A DNA stretch of 64,000 bases from Sphingomonadales bacterium UBA2683. Lineage in GTDB: Bacteria > Pseudomonadota > Alphaproteobacteria > Sphingomonadales > Sphingomonadaceae. The notes under the pieces are model-generated. The model searched no databases. It was given only the letters and a program-made list of their open reading frames with translations, and was not told the origin of the DNA. Position numbers and translations under genes: made by a program. Position 1 is the first letter of the stretch, and each line of letters begins with the position of its first letter. The stretch is taken from positions 124,001 to 188,000 of the forward strand of contig DELZ01000001.1 in assembly GCA_002354635.1 (NCBI GenBank), in the 5' to 3' direction. Below are positions 23,562-32,603 of this stretch, in pieces.

Positions 23562-24077
23562 CTAGGACATCAACAGCTCGGAGAGAGATTGGGAGACCGA
23601 CAAGCCGATCAAGACAATTGCCAACGTTCCGATAGTCAGAATTGCCAAAATGGCCATTCGTGGCGCGGCACCCCAATTGCCTTTGGCTTCGGCCAGGAGT
23701 TGCGGCCAACTGCTGGAATCATGCTGGATATCAACTTCACAAGGGAGTGGCACGACATCCAGCATATATGGTTTTGAATGTTTTTCTCGCACGCCTTGAG
23801 CGGCGGCAAAAGGGGCCACCGGATCGACTGTTATCCGATCATTGCTTCCGGAAAGCCTCGCGTATAGCTGCGCGGCTTCATCTTGATTGGACACACTGAG
23901 CACCCGACAGGCACTCAAGAGGCATTGATCGACTGCCGGCTTTGAAATCTTCAAAATTCGGGCAATTTCCGTTGCCGATTTTCGACGCGCCACGAGACGA
24001 AGGCATGCTCGATGCCGTGCCGTCAAATGCTCGACGTGCGAAAACTCTAACTCAATATCTGCCATGGCTGGTCCCAT
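23562..24077 (-). CDS. LuxR-type HTH protein with C-terminal membrane helix
   Basis: A 171-residue protein with an N-terminal LuxR-type helix-turn-helix (LTARHRACLRLVARRKSATEIARILKISKPAVDQ), a poorly conserved linker, and one C-terminal transmembrane helix (MAILAILTIGTLAIVLIGLSV). A DNA-binding head on a membrane tail is a common sphingomonad layout. The targets are unknown. It may start at 24077 or at the ATG at 24065. It is probably a separate transcription unit from the aldolase, which lies about 240 nt downstream on the same strand. Confidence 0.8.
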   Translation of the reverse strand: MGPAMADIELEFSHVEHLTARHRACLRLVARRKSATEIARILKISKPAVDQCLLSACRVLSVSNQDEAAQLYARLSGSNDRITVDPVAPFAAAQGVREKHSKPYMLDVVPLPCEVDIQHDSSSWPQLLAEAKGNWGAAPRMAILAILTIGTLAIVLIGLSVSQSLSELLMS

Positions 24078-24212
24078 GTCTCCCGCTTCTTCCTACCGCG
24101 TCAAATCATCGAGCGCAACCAGCTCCGCTCGCTACGCAAGCGCTGGCTCGAAGTAAGGACAAATCTGTTCGAAACTCGCTATGAAGCCGAACATTGGCTA
24201 AAGCCGAAATGA
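24051..24212 (+). pseudogene. Possible 3' remnant of a lost gene
   Basis: Between the HTH gene and cysQ a plus-strand frame runs without a start codon for 53 codons and ends in TGA at 24210-24212. Its last 30 residues (RNQLRSLRKRW, VRTNLFETRYEAEHWLKPK) look like a real protein C-terminus rich in Arg, Glu and Trp rather than random translation. No family was recognised, and the 5' part is antisense to the HTH gene. It may equally be chance. Confidence 0.25.
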
Positions 24213-24266
24213 TGAGAATGTGCACTCAAATGGTCGCTTCAAGACCCGATATCGGGAATTTCCGGT

Positions 24267-25010
24267 TCAGCTGTTCAATGCGTCAAAAACCGGTTCTTTC
24301 CATTCTTCTCTGCAGATTAGAAGGTCTGGCATGTAGGTATCCTTCTGATTGTAGACGAGCGGAGACCCATCGATACGAGAACAATGCAAACCATAGGCTG
24401 CAGCGACCGCTACTGGCGCGCAACTATCCCACTCGTACTGACCACCGGAATGGAGATATATTTCTGCTTCCCCCTGCACCACCGCCATTGCCTTCGCACC
24501 AGCCGAACCCATCGGCAACAATTCGCCACCCAGTCGCTTTGCTACAGACAATGCCTCCGCAGCAGGTCGGGTTCGGCTGACAACGAGGCGCGGTGGCCCC
24601 TGATGGGCAGGAAAATCGTCGGTTCTATCGGAGCGCAAAACCAGGCCGCCAGCCAGTCCCGGCAAGGCTACAGCACCGACGGTAGCGATGCCATCAACGG
24701 CCAGTGCGACATGCACCGCCCAGTCCGACCGGACTTCTCCATATTCTCGCGTGCCATCGACAGGATCTATGATCCAGACCCGTGATTTGTTCAGCCGCTC
24801 TTCGGTGTCCTTGCTCTCTTCGGAAAGGAGACCATCTTCAGGACGCTGGTGGCGCAGGGCCTGGATCAAGAATTCGTTCGCGGTCAGGTCGCCCGCTTTG
24901 CCAAGTGCTTTACCCTCGAAGATGCGACTGTTTCGCACTGCGAGCAATATACTCCCCGCCGTTTCTGCGAGATCGGCGGCAAGATCAGCGTCAGTCATAA
25001 TATCACTCAT
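24267..25010 (-). CDS. cysQ: 3'(2'),5'-bisphosphate nucleotidase CysQ
   Basis: A 247-residue inositol monophosphatase-family enzyme. Metal-binding motifs are LLSEES near residue 65 and WIIDPVDGTREY near 80, plus the C-terminal YEWDSCAPVAVAAAYGL. CysQ removes the 3'-phosphate from PAP, the by-product of PAPS use, and so supports sulfate assimilation. It overlaps cysNC by four bases (ATGA), so it is part of cysD-cysNC-cysQ. A 12-bp palindrome CCCGATATCGGG lies just past its stop. Confidence 0.94.
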   Translation of the reverse strand: MSDIMTDADLAADLAETAGSILLAVRNSRIFEGKALGKAGDLTANEFLIQALRHQRPEDGLLSEESKDTEERLNKSRVWIIDPVDGTREYGEVRSDWAVHVALAVDGIATVGAVALPGLAGGLVLRSDRTDDFPAHQGPPRLVVSRTRPAAEALSVAKRLGGELLPMGSAGAKAMAVVQGEAEIYLHSGGQYEWDSCAPVAVAAAYGLHCSRIDGSPLVYNQKDTYMPDLLICREEWKEPVFDALNS

Positions 25011-26932
25011 TTCAGCGGCATGATTTGATGGACAATATATTCGGCGGCTTCTGCCGGCGTCATCTCCACCGTATTGACGCGGATTTCCGGATTCTCTGGC
25101 GACTCATAAGGGCTATCTATCCCGGTGAAGTTTTTCAGCTTGCCACTGCGGGCTTTCTTGTAAAGCCCTTTCACATCTCGCTCTTCAGCAACCTCCAGCG
25201 GCGTATCGACAAAAATCTCGATAAACTCTGCGTCGGGCAACATTTCACGCACCATTTGGCGCTCAGCCCGAAAGGGACTGATAAAGGCGGTCAGGACAAT
25301 CAGTCCGGCATCGGTCATCAACTTCGCTACTTCGCCGACCCTGCGAATATTCTCGATCCGGTCCGCCTCGGTAAACCCTAGGTCTTTGTTGAGACCATGC
25401 CGGACATTGTCACCGTCAAGCAGAAACGTATGACGATTCATCAGATTGAGGCTTTTCTCGACCTCATTGGCTATCGTCGATTTACCGGATCCCGAAAGGC
25501 CCGTGAACCAGAGGACGCGCGGCGTCTGATTTTTCAGGAAGGCATGATCTTCACGAGCGATGGTCGTGGGCTGCCAATGGACATTATCGGCCCGTCTCAG
25601 GCTAAAATGCAGCATGCCGGCAGCCACGGTCGCATTGGTGATCTTGTCAACGAGAATGAAACCGCCAAGCTCAGGGCTTTCGCTATAGGCTTCGAACACG
25701 ATCGGCTTGTCGGTATGCACCTCGGCGACACCAATTGCGTTGAGCTCGAGCGTCTTGGCTGCGAGATGTTCCATGGTATTGACATTGATTTCATATTTCG
25801 GCTCGTGCACCGTTGCACTCACCGTTTGCGTGGCCAGTTTGAGCCAATAACCGCGACCGGGTTTGAGGGCCTCATCACTCATCCAGACTATTGTGGACTC
25901 GAACTGATCGGAAACCTCGGGAGGGTCACCAGCGGTCGCAATCACGTCCCCACGCGAGCAATCCACCTCATCCTCCAGAGTGATGGTGATGGATTGCCCC
26001 GCGACCGCTTCGTCAAGCATGCCATCCATAGTTACGATATTTTTGACTGCACTGCTCTTGCCGGAAGGCACGATTCGAACCGGATCCCCAGGCTTGATGG
26101 TCCCGCGGGAAACAAGACCTGAAAAGCCCCGGAAATCGAGGTTGGGTCGGTTAACCCATTGCACCGGCATACGGAATGACTTCTCCTGCGCCGCCGTGGC
26201 CGCGATCGGAATATTCTCGAGATGGGCAATCAGTGCCGGTCCATCATACCATGGCGTGTTTGCAGAGGGCGCCTCGGTGATATTGTCACCCCTGAACCCC
26301 GAAATCGGAATCGCAGTGAAGCTTTCGATGCCGATCCCGTTTGCAAATTTGCGATAATCCTCGACGATATTGTCAAATATCTCCTGGCTGAAATCGATCA
26401 GATCCATCTTGTTCACCGCGAGGATCAAATTCTTGATACCCAGAAGATGGGCCAGATAGGAATGCCGTCGCGTCTGGACCAGAATGCCCTTGCGTGCATC
26501 GACCAATATCACGGCGGCGTCAGCAGTCGAAGCACCGGTAACCATGTTGCGCGTATATTGCTCGTGACCCGGCGTGTCGGCAACAATGAACTTGCGCTTC
26601 TCGGTCGCGAAAAAACGATAGGCGACGTCGATGGTTATCCCCTGCTCGCGCTCGGCAGCGAGACCATCGACCAGCAGGGCGAAATCGATCTCCTGTCCCT
26701 GTGTGCCGGACTTTTTGCTGTCCGCTTCCAGCGCAGCGAGCTGGTCCTCAAAAATCATCTTGCTGTCGAAAAGCAGCCGGCCGATCAATGTGCTTTTGCC
26801 ATCGTCCACGCTGCCACAAGTAATGAAACGGAGCAGTTCCTTGTTCTGATGTTGCGCAAGATAGGTCTCGATATCGTCTGAAATGAGCGCTTCGGTCTTG
26901 TAGCTTGATGCCTGGCCGGTCTTTTCGGTCAT
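25007..26932 (-). CDS. cysNC: Bifunctional sulfate adenylyltransferase subunit 1 / APS kinase
   Basis: A 641-residue fusion. The N-terminal 440 residues are a GTPase of EF-Tu type with GSVDDGKSTLIGRLLFD, DTPGHEQYTRNM and NKMD: the CysN subunit that couples GTP hydrolysis to APS formation. The C-terminal 180 residues are APS kinase with Walker A GLSGSGKSTIANEVE and DGDNVRHGLNKDLGF, which makes PAPS. The fused CysNC form is common in alphaproteobacteria. Its start codon overlaps the cysD stop by one base. Confidence 0.97.
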   Translation of the reverse strand: MTEKTGQASSYKTEALISDDIETYLAQHQNKELLRFITCGSVDDGKSTLIGRLLFDSKMIFEDQLAALEADSKKSGTQGQEIDFALLVDGLAAEREQGITIDVAYRFFATEKRKFIVADTPGHEQYTRNMVTGASTADAAVILVDARKGILVQTRRHSYLAHLLGIKNLILAVNKMDLIDFSQEIFDNIVEDYRKFANGIGIESFTAIPISGFRGDNITEAPSANTPWYDGPALIAHLENIPIAATAAQEKSFRMPVQWVNRPNLDFRGFSGLVSRGTIKPGDPVRIVPSGKSSAVKNIVTMDGMLDEAVAGQSITITLEDEVDCSRGDVIATAGDPPEVSDQFESTIVWMSDEALKPGRGYWLKLATQTVSATVHEPKYEINVNTMEHLAAKTLELNAIGVAEVHTDKPIVFEAYSESPELGGFILVDKITNATVAAGMLHFSLRRADNVHWQPTTIAREDHAFLKNQTPRVLWFTGLSGSGKSTIANEVEKSLNLMNRHTFLLDGDNVRHGLNKDLGFTEADRIENIRRVGEVAKLMTDAGLIVLTAFISPFRAERQMVREMLPDAEFIEIFVDTPLEVAEERDVKGLYKKARSGKLKNFTGIDSPYESPENPEIRVNTVEMTPAEAAEYIVHQIMPLK

Positions 26933-27846
26933 CAGAAATAGCCCTCCTGCTTCTTCTTCTCCATCCCGGCGCCGCCTTCATCCTTGTCAATGACCCGGCC
27001 CTGCCGTTCGCTGGTAGTGGTCAGCAGCATTTCCTGAACAACCTCCGAAAGCGTCGATGCGTTACTCTCGACAGCGCCGGTTAGCGGAAAGCAGCCCAAT
27101 GTCCGGAATCGGACCGAGCGCGTTGTTATGTCCGGTTTTGTTCCGATGACCTGTTCAAGGCGTTCTGGATCGTCCGCCATAAACAGCCCGCCTTCATGGA
27201 TATAGGTTGGACGAGGCGCGGCAAAATAGAGCGGCACGATCTCGATGTTTTCCGCCATGATATATTGCCAGATATCAAGTTCCGTCCAATTGCTGATCGG
27301 AAACACCCGGATACTCTCTCCCTTGGATTTCTTGGCGTTGTAGAGATTCCACAATTCGGGTCGCTGGTTTTTGGGGTCCCAGCCATGGCTCGCGGTGCGG
27401 AACGAGAACACACGCTCCTTTGCCCGGCTTTTTTCCTCGTCGCGGCGCGCGCCACCGAACGCTACATCAAAGCTGTACAAATCCAGTGCCTGCTTCAGCC
27501 CTTCGGTCTTCCACATATCGGTATGAAGCGGGCCGTGATCGAATGGATTGATACCGCGTTCCTTAGCTTCGGCATTTTGATGAATAATCAATTCCATACC
27601 TGCATCCTGGGCCGCCTTTTCCCGCAAGGCGTACATGTCCTTGAACTTCCATGTGGTATCCACATGCAGGAGCGGAAAGGGAGGCGGTGAAGGATAAAAT
27701 GCTTTCTTGGCAAGATGCAGCAGTACCGCGCTATCCTTGCCTACACTATACATCATCACCGGCTTTTGAGCCTCGGCCATCACTTCGCGCATGATGTGGA
27801 TCGCTTCGGCTTCAAGCCGCTCTAGATGCGTCAAAATACGGGTCAC
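26932..27846 (-). CDS. cysD: Sulfate adenylyltransferase subunit 2
   Basis: A 304-residue PP-loop ATP-pyrophosphatase-fold subunit that adenylates sulfate with CysN. It has MMYSVGKDSAVLLHLAKKAF (PP-loop), PLLHVDTTWKF, GARRDEEKSRAKERVFSFR and YFAAPRPTY, and ends in the CysD tail KKQEGYF. The start is a GTG at 27846 with a weak GGA 9 nt upstream. It is the first gene of cysD-cysNC-cysQ and lies divergent to a LuxR-type regulator across a 65-nt gap, which suggests shared control. Confidence 0.97.
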   Translation of the reverse strand: MTRILTHLERLEAEAIHIMREVMAEAQKPVMMYSVGKDSAVLLHLAKKAFYPSPPPFPLLHVDTTWKFKDMYALREKAAQDAGMELIIHQNAEAKERGINPFDHGPLHTDMWKTEGLKQALDLYSFDVAFGGARRDEEKSRAKERVFSFRTASHGWDPKNQRPELWNLYNAKKSKGESIRVFPISNWTELDIWQYIMAENIEIVPLYFAAPRPTYIHEGGLFMADDPERLEQVIGTKPDITTRSVRFRTLGCFPLTGAVESNASTLSEVVQEMLLTTTSERQGRVIDKDEGGAGMEKKKQEGYF

Positions 27847-27905
27847 TACTCATTCCATTCCAGATCGTTTGCCCCCCTATTGCCCGCTTTCCGCTCGCAT
27901 GTAGT

Positions 27906-27917
27906 TCCCAAATGGGA
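27906..27917. promoter_or_regulatory. Inverted repeat in the cysD/luxR intergenic region
   Basis: TCCCA-AA-TGGGA is an exact inverted repeat with a 2-nt spacer. It overlaps the ATG at 27912 of the regulator, which would favour a start further downstream (27930) and the repeat as an operator. This is inference. Confidence 0.3.
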
Positions 27918-29030
27918 TATAGTCGAAAAATGGCTGTTATTCTGGGCGAAGAACATGATCTAATTGCCGCACTGCACCGCGGCACACTTGGCGCGCCGCC
28001 ATGGGAAGATTTTCTGGAACAATTACGCCGCAGAACCGGCGCAGATTATGCCCGCCTGTTTTTTCAGGGTGACCATGACTGGTTACAATCCATTCGGATT
28101 CCAGCGGTCAAGAATGGCGCCGCCGACATAAACGAAATTTACAATCAGGAATTCGGAAACACCAGCCCCCTTCCCCATAAGGCGATGCGACTCAACCGGG
28201 TCTATTCTCTGGATGACTTCCTCGACTTGAATGATCCACGACATATCCGCTTCAAAACCCTGGTCATGCAGGATGCTGACATCCGCTTTGCCAGGAATAT
28301 GCGGGTCGCAGAGCCCAATGGCGGAGAGATCTGGATCTCGCTCGGTCGCAAGAAGGCCGATTTTTCCGCAAGCGACGGTGCGCTTCTCGGCTCTCTCGCC
28401 AATCATCTTGCGATTGCGGCCAGCACCCACGCTGAACTGGAGCGGCAAAGACTCAAAGCGGGTATCTCGGCGGATGCAATCATGCGGCTGAACTTCGGCT
28501 GGTTCATGCTCGACGCATCTGGCCGGATCATCGACATGAGCGAACAGGCAGAGGCCTTGATATTGGAGGCCCAGACGCTACGCAAATCCCCCGACGGCCG
28601 TTTGATCGCCGAAAGCGCCGACGCCCAAGGCACGTTGCGCAAATTTCTACAAATGCGGCAGGCTGGAGAAAATGTGGTCCGCACGGTCCATTTGTCCGAT
28701 GATCCATGGCTGGATATGTTGCTCACTAACCCGCCAGCTGATCTTCCCAGCGCACTCCAGCCACTTGCGATCGCCTTTGTTCATGGCGAACGTTCCAGCA
28801 GCACCGAGCGTAGCCGGCACTTGGCAAATCTCTTCGGACTCACAATTCAGGAAGCCCGCCTTGCGCTGCATATCAGTCGCGGGGTTTCGATAAGGGAGGC
28901 AGCCATATTGCTCAGTCTGACCCATGAAACCGCGCGCCTGTATTCCAAACGCATCTATGCCAAGACCGGCACGCGAGGCCAGGCGGATCTGGTTCGCTTG
29001 ATATTGGCCAGCATCGTGGCACTGACTTGA
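27912..29030 (+). CDS. LuxR-family HTH transcriptional regulator
   Basis: A 372-residue protein with a long N-terminal region without a named domain (TGADYARLFFQGDHDWL, ARNMRVAEPNGGEIWISLGR, which could be GAF/PAS-like) and a C-terminal LuxR HTH (LTIQEARLALHISRGVSIREAAILLSLTHETARLYSKRIYAKTG). The start may be the ATG at 27912 or at 27930; neither has a strong ribosome site. It is divergent from cysD. Control of sulfate genes is plausible but not shown. Confidence 0.85.
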   Translation: MGYSRKMAVILGEEHDLIAALHRGTLGAPPWEDFLEQLRRRTGADYARLFFQGDHDWLQSIRIPAVKNGAADINEIYNQEFGNTSPLPHKAMRLNRVYSLDDFLDLNDPRHIRFKTLVMQDADIRFARNMRVAEPNGGEIWISLGRKKADFSASDGALLGSLANHLAIAASTHAELERQRLKAGISADAIMRLNFGWFMLDASGRIIDMSEQAEALILEAQTLRKSPDGRLIAESADAQGTLRKFLQMRQAGENVVRTVHLSDDPWLDMLLTNPPADLPSALQPLAIAFVHGERSSSTERSRHLANLFGLTIQEARLALHISRGVSIREAAILLSLTHETARLYSKRIYAKTGTRGQADLVRLILASIVALT

Positions 29031-29161
29031 TTGACATCCACACCCATCCCCATAGCGCGCTCAATTCGCTCCAGGGCAAATTTTCAAGTATCAGACATTT
29101 GTAGACTGATATATGGCCCCTGGCTTCGCCGCCCGGACCGATGCGGTAAGGACAGAGTGAT

Positions 29162-29238
29162 TGGTGCGCCCGACAGGATTCGAACCTGTGGCCCCCAGAT
29201 TAGGAATCTGATGCTCTATCCGACTGAGCTACGGGCGC
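29162..29238 (-). tRNA. tRNA-Arg (CCT anticodon)
   Basis: The minus strand folds as a cloverleaf of 77 nt: the 7-bp acceptor stem GCGCCCG/CGGGCGC, the D arm with GCTCAGTCGGATAGAGC, the anticodon arm CAGAT-TCCTAA-TCTG with CCT read as anticodon for AGG codons, the T arm with GTTCGAATC, and a genomically encoded CCA end. It is a lone tRNA with no integrase next to it. Confidence 0.96.
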
Positions 29239-29282
29239 ATTGCGAAGCCGTGTTTAGCCGCATCGGCGGACGCATGCCACAG

Positions 29283-29774
29283 TCAATTTTTGGATTTGGG
29301 TGGCAAAACCGGCAAAGGCAACGGTAGCGCCGCAATGCCTTCGTCCGCCAAATCAGCGACTTCTTCCTGTGATGCTGTGCCGTGAATGGGTTTTTCGTCC
29401 GCATCGCCATAATGAATGTCCCGGGCACGAGCGGCAAATCTGTCGCCGACCCATTCGGAATTGGCGAGCATTTTTTCCTGTGCTTTGGCCAGTTTGCCCA
29501 TAAGCACCTGATATTCGGTTGGCACGGACACTTTGCTACTGACCGGTGCGGCTCGAGACTCACTCTCCTGCTCCGCGGGCTTTGCTGCAACTGGCTCCTG
29601 GTTGCCTTTTCTGCCGAGATTTGGTGCCATGGCGGCCTTGGTAATATTCTTGCTGCCGCAGAGCGGGCATTCCAGAAAACCACGAGCCTGCTGTTCGGCA
29701 AAGTCTTGCGAAGATCCGAACCAGCCTTCAAATCGATGGTCTCGATCCGCGCACTTCAGGTCAAAGATTATCAT
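29283..29774 (-). CDS. DUF1178 family protein
   Basis: A 163-residue protein with the DUF1178 N-terminus (MIIFDLKCADRDHRFEGWFGSSQDF), a zinc ribbon-like pair ECPLCGS, a variable linker, and the conserved C-terminal EWVGDRFAARARDIHYGDADEKPIHGTAS. Its function is unknown; the cysteine pair with an earlier Cys may bind zinc. Its start overlaps the stop of the upstream nitrilase gene by four bases, so it is cotranscribed with it. Confidence 0.9.
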   Translation of the reverse strand: MIIFDLKCADRDHRFEGWFGSSQDFAEQQARGFLECPLCGSKNITKAAMAPNLGRKGNQEPVAAKPAEQESESRAAPVSSKVSVPTEYQVLMGKLAKAQEKMLANSEWVGDRFAARARDIHYGDADEKPIHGTASQEEVADLADEGIAALPLPLPVLPPKSKN

Positions 29775-30604
29775 GACGGTTTGGATGGCAATGCGAAACT
29801 TTGACGGTTGGCAAGCGCGGGAACCCGTGAACGCACGTCCCGGACCTTGCCCAAATCCAGATCACAGAAACCGAGCCCGGTCCCCTCGCCCATGTCGAGC
29901 AATATTTCTCCCCAAGGATCTACTACCATGGAATGGCCGTAAGTGGAGCGGCCGTCGGCATGCCGGCCATATTGCGCCGCCGCTATCACAAACGCTCCGG
30001 CCTCAATCGCGCGCGCGCGCAAAAGAATTTCCCAATGGGCTTTGCCGGTGGGGACGGTGAACGCAGCCGGGATAGACAGGATGTCGGCTCCTGCATTGGT
30101 CAAGGCTTCGAATAGCGCCGAGAAACGGAGATCATAGCAGATGGATAGTCCAAGCGTCGCTTCGGGAAGCGACGTCACAACGGCCTGCTCGCCCCTAGCG
30201 TAGGCAGAGGATTCCCGCTGCGACTCTTCCGGACCAAGATTGACATCGAACAGATGAATCTTGTCGTAACGCGCGGCGATCTCCCCGCCAGGATTGATCA
30301 GATAGGATCGGTTGACCCATTTTTTCTCCGGATCGTCCGAAACCTTGACAGCCAATGACCCCAGCTGCACCCATAGCTGATGCTTCCTGGCCTCGGACCG
30401 AACCGCAGCGAGGACCAAATCATCCTGTTCGGTGCGGATCACGCCCGCTGCACGCGATCGATCCCGGTCCAGCAACCCGCTCATCTCCGGCGTAAAAATC
30501 ACCGCAGCGCCGCCAGCTGCGGCCTCGGCTATGAGCGAACGGAGTTGGGCGGCATTTTCCGACGGTTCAATGCCGCTGCACATCTGGGCAAGCGCGATTC
30601 TCAA
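29771..30604 (-). CDS. Carbon-nitrogen hydrolase (nitrilase family)
   Basis: A 277-residue cytosolic nitrilase-superfamily enzyme with the catalytic triad visible: Glu in IFTPEMSG, Lys in RYDKIHLFDVN, and Cys in LSICYDLRF. The sequence fits the Nit1/Nit2-like branch, which includes deaminated glutathione amidase and omega-amidase. It is found between grxC (6 nt upstream) and a DUF1178 gene, as in many alphaproteobacteria. A role in repair of deaminated glutathione would fit the neighbouring glutaredoxin but is inference. Confidence 0.92.
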   Translation of the reverse strand: MRIALAQMCSGIEPSENAAQLRSLIAEAAAGGAAVIFTPEMSGLLDRDRSRAAGVIRTEQDDLVLAAVRSEARKHQLWVQLGSLAVKVSDDPEKKWVNRSYLINPGGEIAARYDKIHLFDVNLGPEESQRESSAYARGEQAVVTSLPEATLGLSICYDLRFSALFEALTNAGADILSIPAAFTVPTGKAHWEILLRARAIEAGAFVIAAAQYGRHADGRSTYGHSMVVDPWGEILLDMGEGTGLGFCDLDLGKVRDVRSRVPALANRQSFALPSKPS

Positions 30605-30610
30605 AACGGA

Positions 30611-30868
30611 TCAGCTCGCAAGAAGCGCATCAAGCTCACCGGACCGGTCCAAGGCGGCAAGGTCATCCGAACCACCGATGTGGCGTTCATTGATAAATAT
30701 TTGCGGCACGGTCATCCGCCCACCGGAACGCTGGATCATCTCCTCGCGCTTGCTGCCGCCCATGCTGATATCGGTCTCTTCGAAACTCACATTCTTGTTT
30801 TCGAGCAAGGCTTTGGCACGGAAGCAGAAACCACAGGTGAACTTGGTATATATTTCGACTTTCGACAT
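30611..30868 (-). CDS. grxC: Glutaredoxin 3 (GrxC)
   Basis: An 85-residue glutaredoxin. It begins MSKVEIYTKFTCGFCFRAKALLE with the redox pair as CGFC rather than the common CPYC, has the cis-Pro in MTVPQIFINERHIGGSDDL, and matches the usual GrxC length. It reduces protein or glutathione disulfides in the cytosol. It follows comF at 51 nt and precedes the nitrilase gene by 6 nt, so the three probably form one transcript. Confidence 0.94.
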   Translation of the reverse strand: MSKVEIYTKFTCGFCFRAKALLENKNVSFEETDISMGGSKREEMIQRSGGRMTVPQIFINERHIGGSDDLAALDRSGELDALLAS

Positions 30869-30919
30869 AATTCGCTCTTTCTACTATCAGACTGGAAATG
30901 GGCCGTCCGCCAAAGAAAT

Positions 30920-31684
30920 TCAAGCAATCGCTGCCCGATGTGACAACCATCCATTTTCAGATTGGCTTATAACCCGCGCCCAGCAGAAAACGAGCACTTG
31001 TTCCGCTCCCGCTTTTTTGAGCAGCCGAGCGCACGCGTTGCTCGTCGCTCCGCTGGTGTAGACATCGTCGATCAGAATGACGGATTTGCCTGCGATCCTA
31101 TCGTGCGCATCAACGGAAAGCGCAAATGCCGACCCGACGGTTCGTTGCCGCTGGGTACCGTTCAAGCCTCTCAGTGGAGGCGTAATTTTACAGCGAGAAA
31201 TAACACTGTAGTCCATTGCAATCCCGGTACATCGCGCAAGCTCCCTACCTATCAGAACCGACTGGTTAAAACCGCGCCGCCAAAGACGCGTCGGATGAAG
31301 CGGCACCGGGACGATCGTCGCATCATCCGAATATTCTGCGGCAAATTTCTGCAAATGATCGGCGATCAATTTGGCAAGCCCCAACCGGGTTCCATATTTC
31401 AAGCGCATCGCAATCAGCGAACTGCGGTCGTCGTAGCGCACGACGGCCCGAACTCCATCGTGGATCGGCGGCTCCGTAAGACATTCCACACATAGGCTGT
31501 CTTCGGGAAGATCGAAGGCCAAGGGCAATCCGCAGGCAGCACACCATGGCTGGGCTAGAAAATCCAGTTGTCGCCAACACTCCAGGCAAAAGCGATTGTC
31601 AGCATCCACGGTTACTCCGCAGATTGGGCATCGAGGCGGCAGGGCAAAATCGACCAATGGCCTGAGCAAGGCTCGCAACGGCAT
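30920..31684 (-). CDS. ComF family protein (amidophosphoribosyltransferase-like)
   Basis: A 254-residue protein with an N-terminal zinc finger (PPRCPICGVTVDADNRFCLECWRQL and CAACGLPL) and a phosphoribosyltransferase domain with the PRPP loop VILIDDVYTSGAT and RRGFNQSVLIGREL. ComF-type proteins take part in DNA uptake by competent cells, but in alphaproteobacteria they are mostly uncharacterised. It is divergent from the methyltransferase gene over a 40-nt gap. Confidence 0.92.
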   Translation of the reverse strand: MPLRALLRPLVDFALPPRCPICGVTVDADNRFCLECWRQLDFLAQPWCAACGLPLAFDLPEDSLCVECLTEPPIHDGVRAVVRYDDRSSLIAMRLKYGTRLGLAKLIADHLQKFAAEYSDDATIVPVPLHPTRLWRRGFNQSVLIGRELARCTGIAMDYSVISRCKITPPLRGLNGTQRQRTVGSAFALSVDAHDRIAGKSVILIDDVYTSGATSNACARLLKKAGAEQVLVFCWARVISQSENGWLSHRAAIA

Positions 31685-31724
31685 TTGATCTTTTTACCCA
31701 GCGCTCCTAAAGCCGCAAAGCCCT

Positions 31725-32603
31725 ATGACCGATACAGTCAATGTTCCTGAAGTTTTCAATCGTCAGCGCAGACGCACTGTCCGCGACCGCGCTTATGCGC
31801 GCGCCGAAGGTGCCGATTTTTTCTCGCAACTCATGGCCGAGGAAATTCTGGAACGCCTGAACCTGGTCAAGCGCACATTCCAGCGAGCCTTGATCATCGG
31901 TTTGCCCGCAGCAAGTCTTGGAAAAGAGCTTGAGAAACGTGGAATGAAAGTGGTTCTTGCCGATTCCAGCGCTCATCTCGCACGAGCACTGGGCGGCGTG
32001 GTCTGCGATGATGATCGCTTGCCTTTTGCCGATCACAGCTTTGATCTGATCGTGAATATCGGTTCTCTGGACACAATCAATGATCTCCCTGGTGCGCTTG
32101 TACTGATCCGGCGGCTATTGATTCCCGACGGGTTGATGCTCGCCGCCCTTGTCTGCGCCGAGAGCTTTCCATCGCTTAAATCGGTCATGATGCAGGCCGA
32201 TGGCGACCGGGTCTCGGCCCATATTCATCCCCAGATCGATGTCCGTACCGCTGGCGACCTTGTGGCTCGAGCGGGATTGACGTTGCCGGTGGCCGACAGC
32301 GACCAATTGCGCCTGAAATATTCCAGTCTGGAACGCTTGATTGCCGACCTGCGCGACATGGGTGCAAGCAATATCCTCTCTGGCAGACTCACTTCCCTGC
32401 CGCGGAATGTCTATAATGAGATTCAGTCCTTGTTTCAGGCCCAAGCCGGACCCGACGGAAAATTCGCGGAATGCGTCACACTATTGTATCTCTGCGCCTG
32501 GGCACCGCATCCAGACCAACCGAAACCGGCGCGACGGGGAAGCGGTCAGATTTCACTCAGCACGACGCTTTCAAGGAATGGTGGCGCCTCATCCGACGAT
32601 TAG
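31725..32603 (+). CDS. SAM-dependent methyltransferase (BioC/NDUFAF5-like)
   Basis: A 292-residue class I methyltransferase-like protein. It starts VPEVFNRQRRRTVRDRAY, a segment typical of NDUFAF5/BioC relatives, then ALIIGLPAASLGKELEKRGM as a degenerate SAM-binding motif I, CDDDRLPFADHSFDLIVNIGSLDTINDLPGAL and RRLLIPDGLMLAALV. Substrate unknown; mitochondrial NDUFAF5 modifies complex I. The C-terminus runs 4 nt into the convergent mutT gene. The C-terminal 30 residues are rich in Pro, Ser and Arg and probably disordered. Confidence 0.87.
   Translation: MTDTVNVPEVFNRQRRRTVRDRAYARAEGADFFSQLMAEEILERLNLVKRTFQRALIIGLPAASLGKELEKRGMKVVLADSSAHLARALGGVVCDDDRLPFADHSFDLIVNIGSLDTINDLPGALVLIRRLLIPDGLMLAALVCAESFPSLKSVMMQADGDRVSAHIHPQIDVRTAGDLVARAGLTLPVADSDQLRLKYSSLERLIADLRDMGASNILSGRLTSLPRNVYNEIQSLFQAQAGPDGKFAECVTLLYLCAWAPHPDQPKPARRGSGQISLSTTLSRNGGASSDD

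Noticed and set aside
29162..29238. tRNA-Arg(CCT) as attachment site of an integrated element
   Set aside because: No integrase, flanking direct repeat of the tRNA end or foreign gene block is visible around it.
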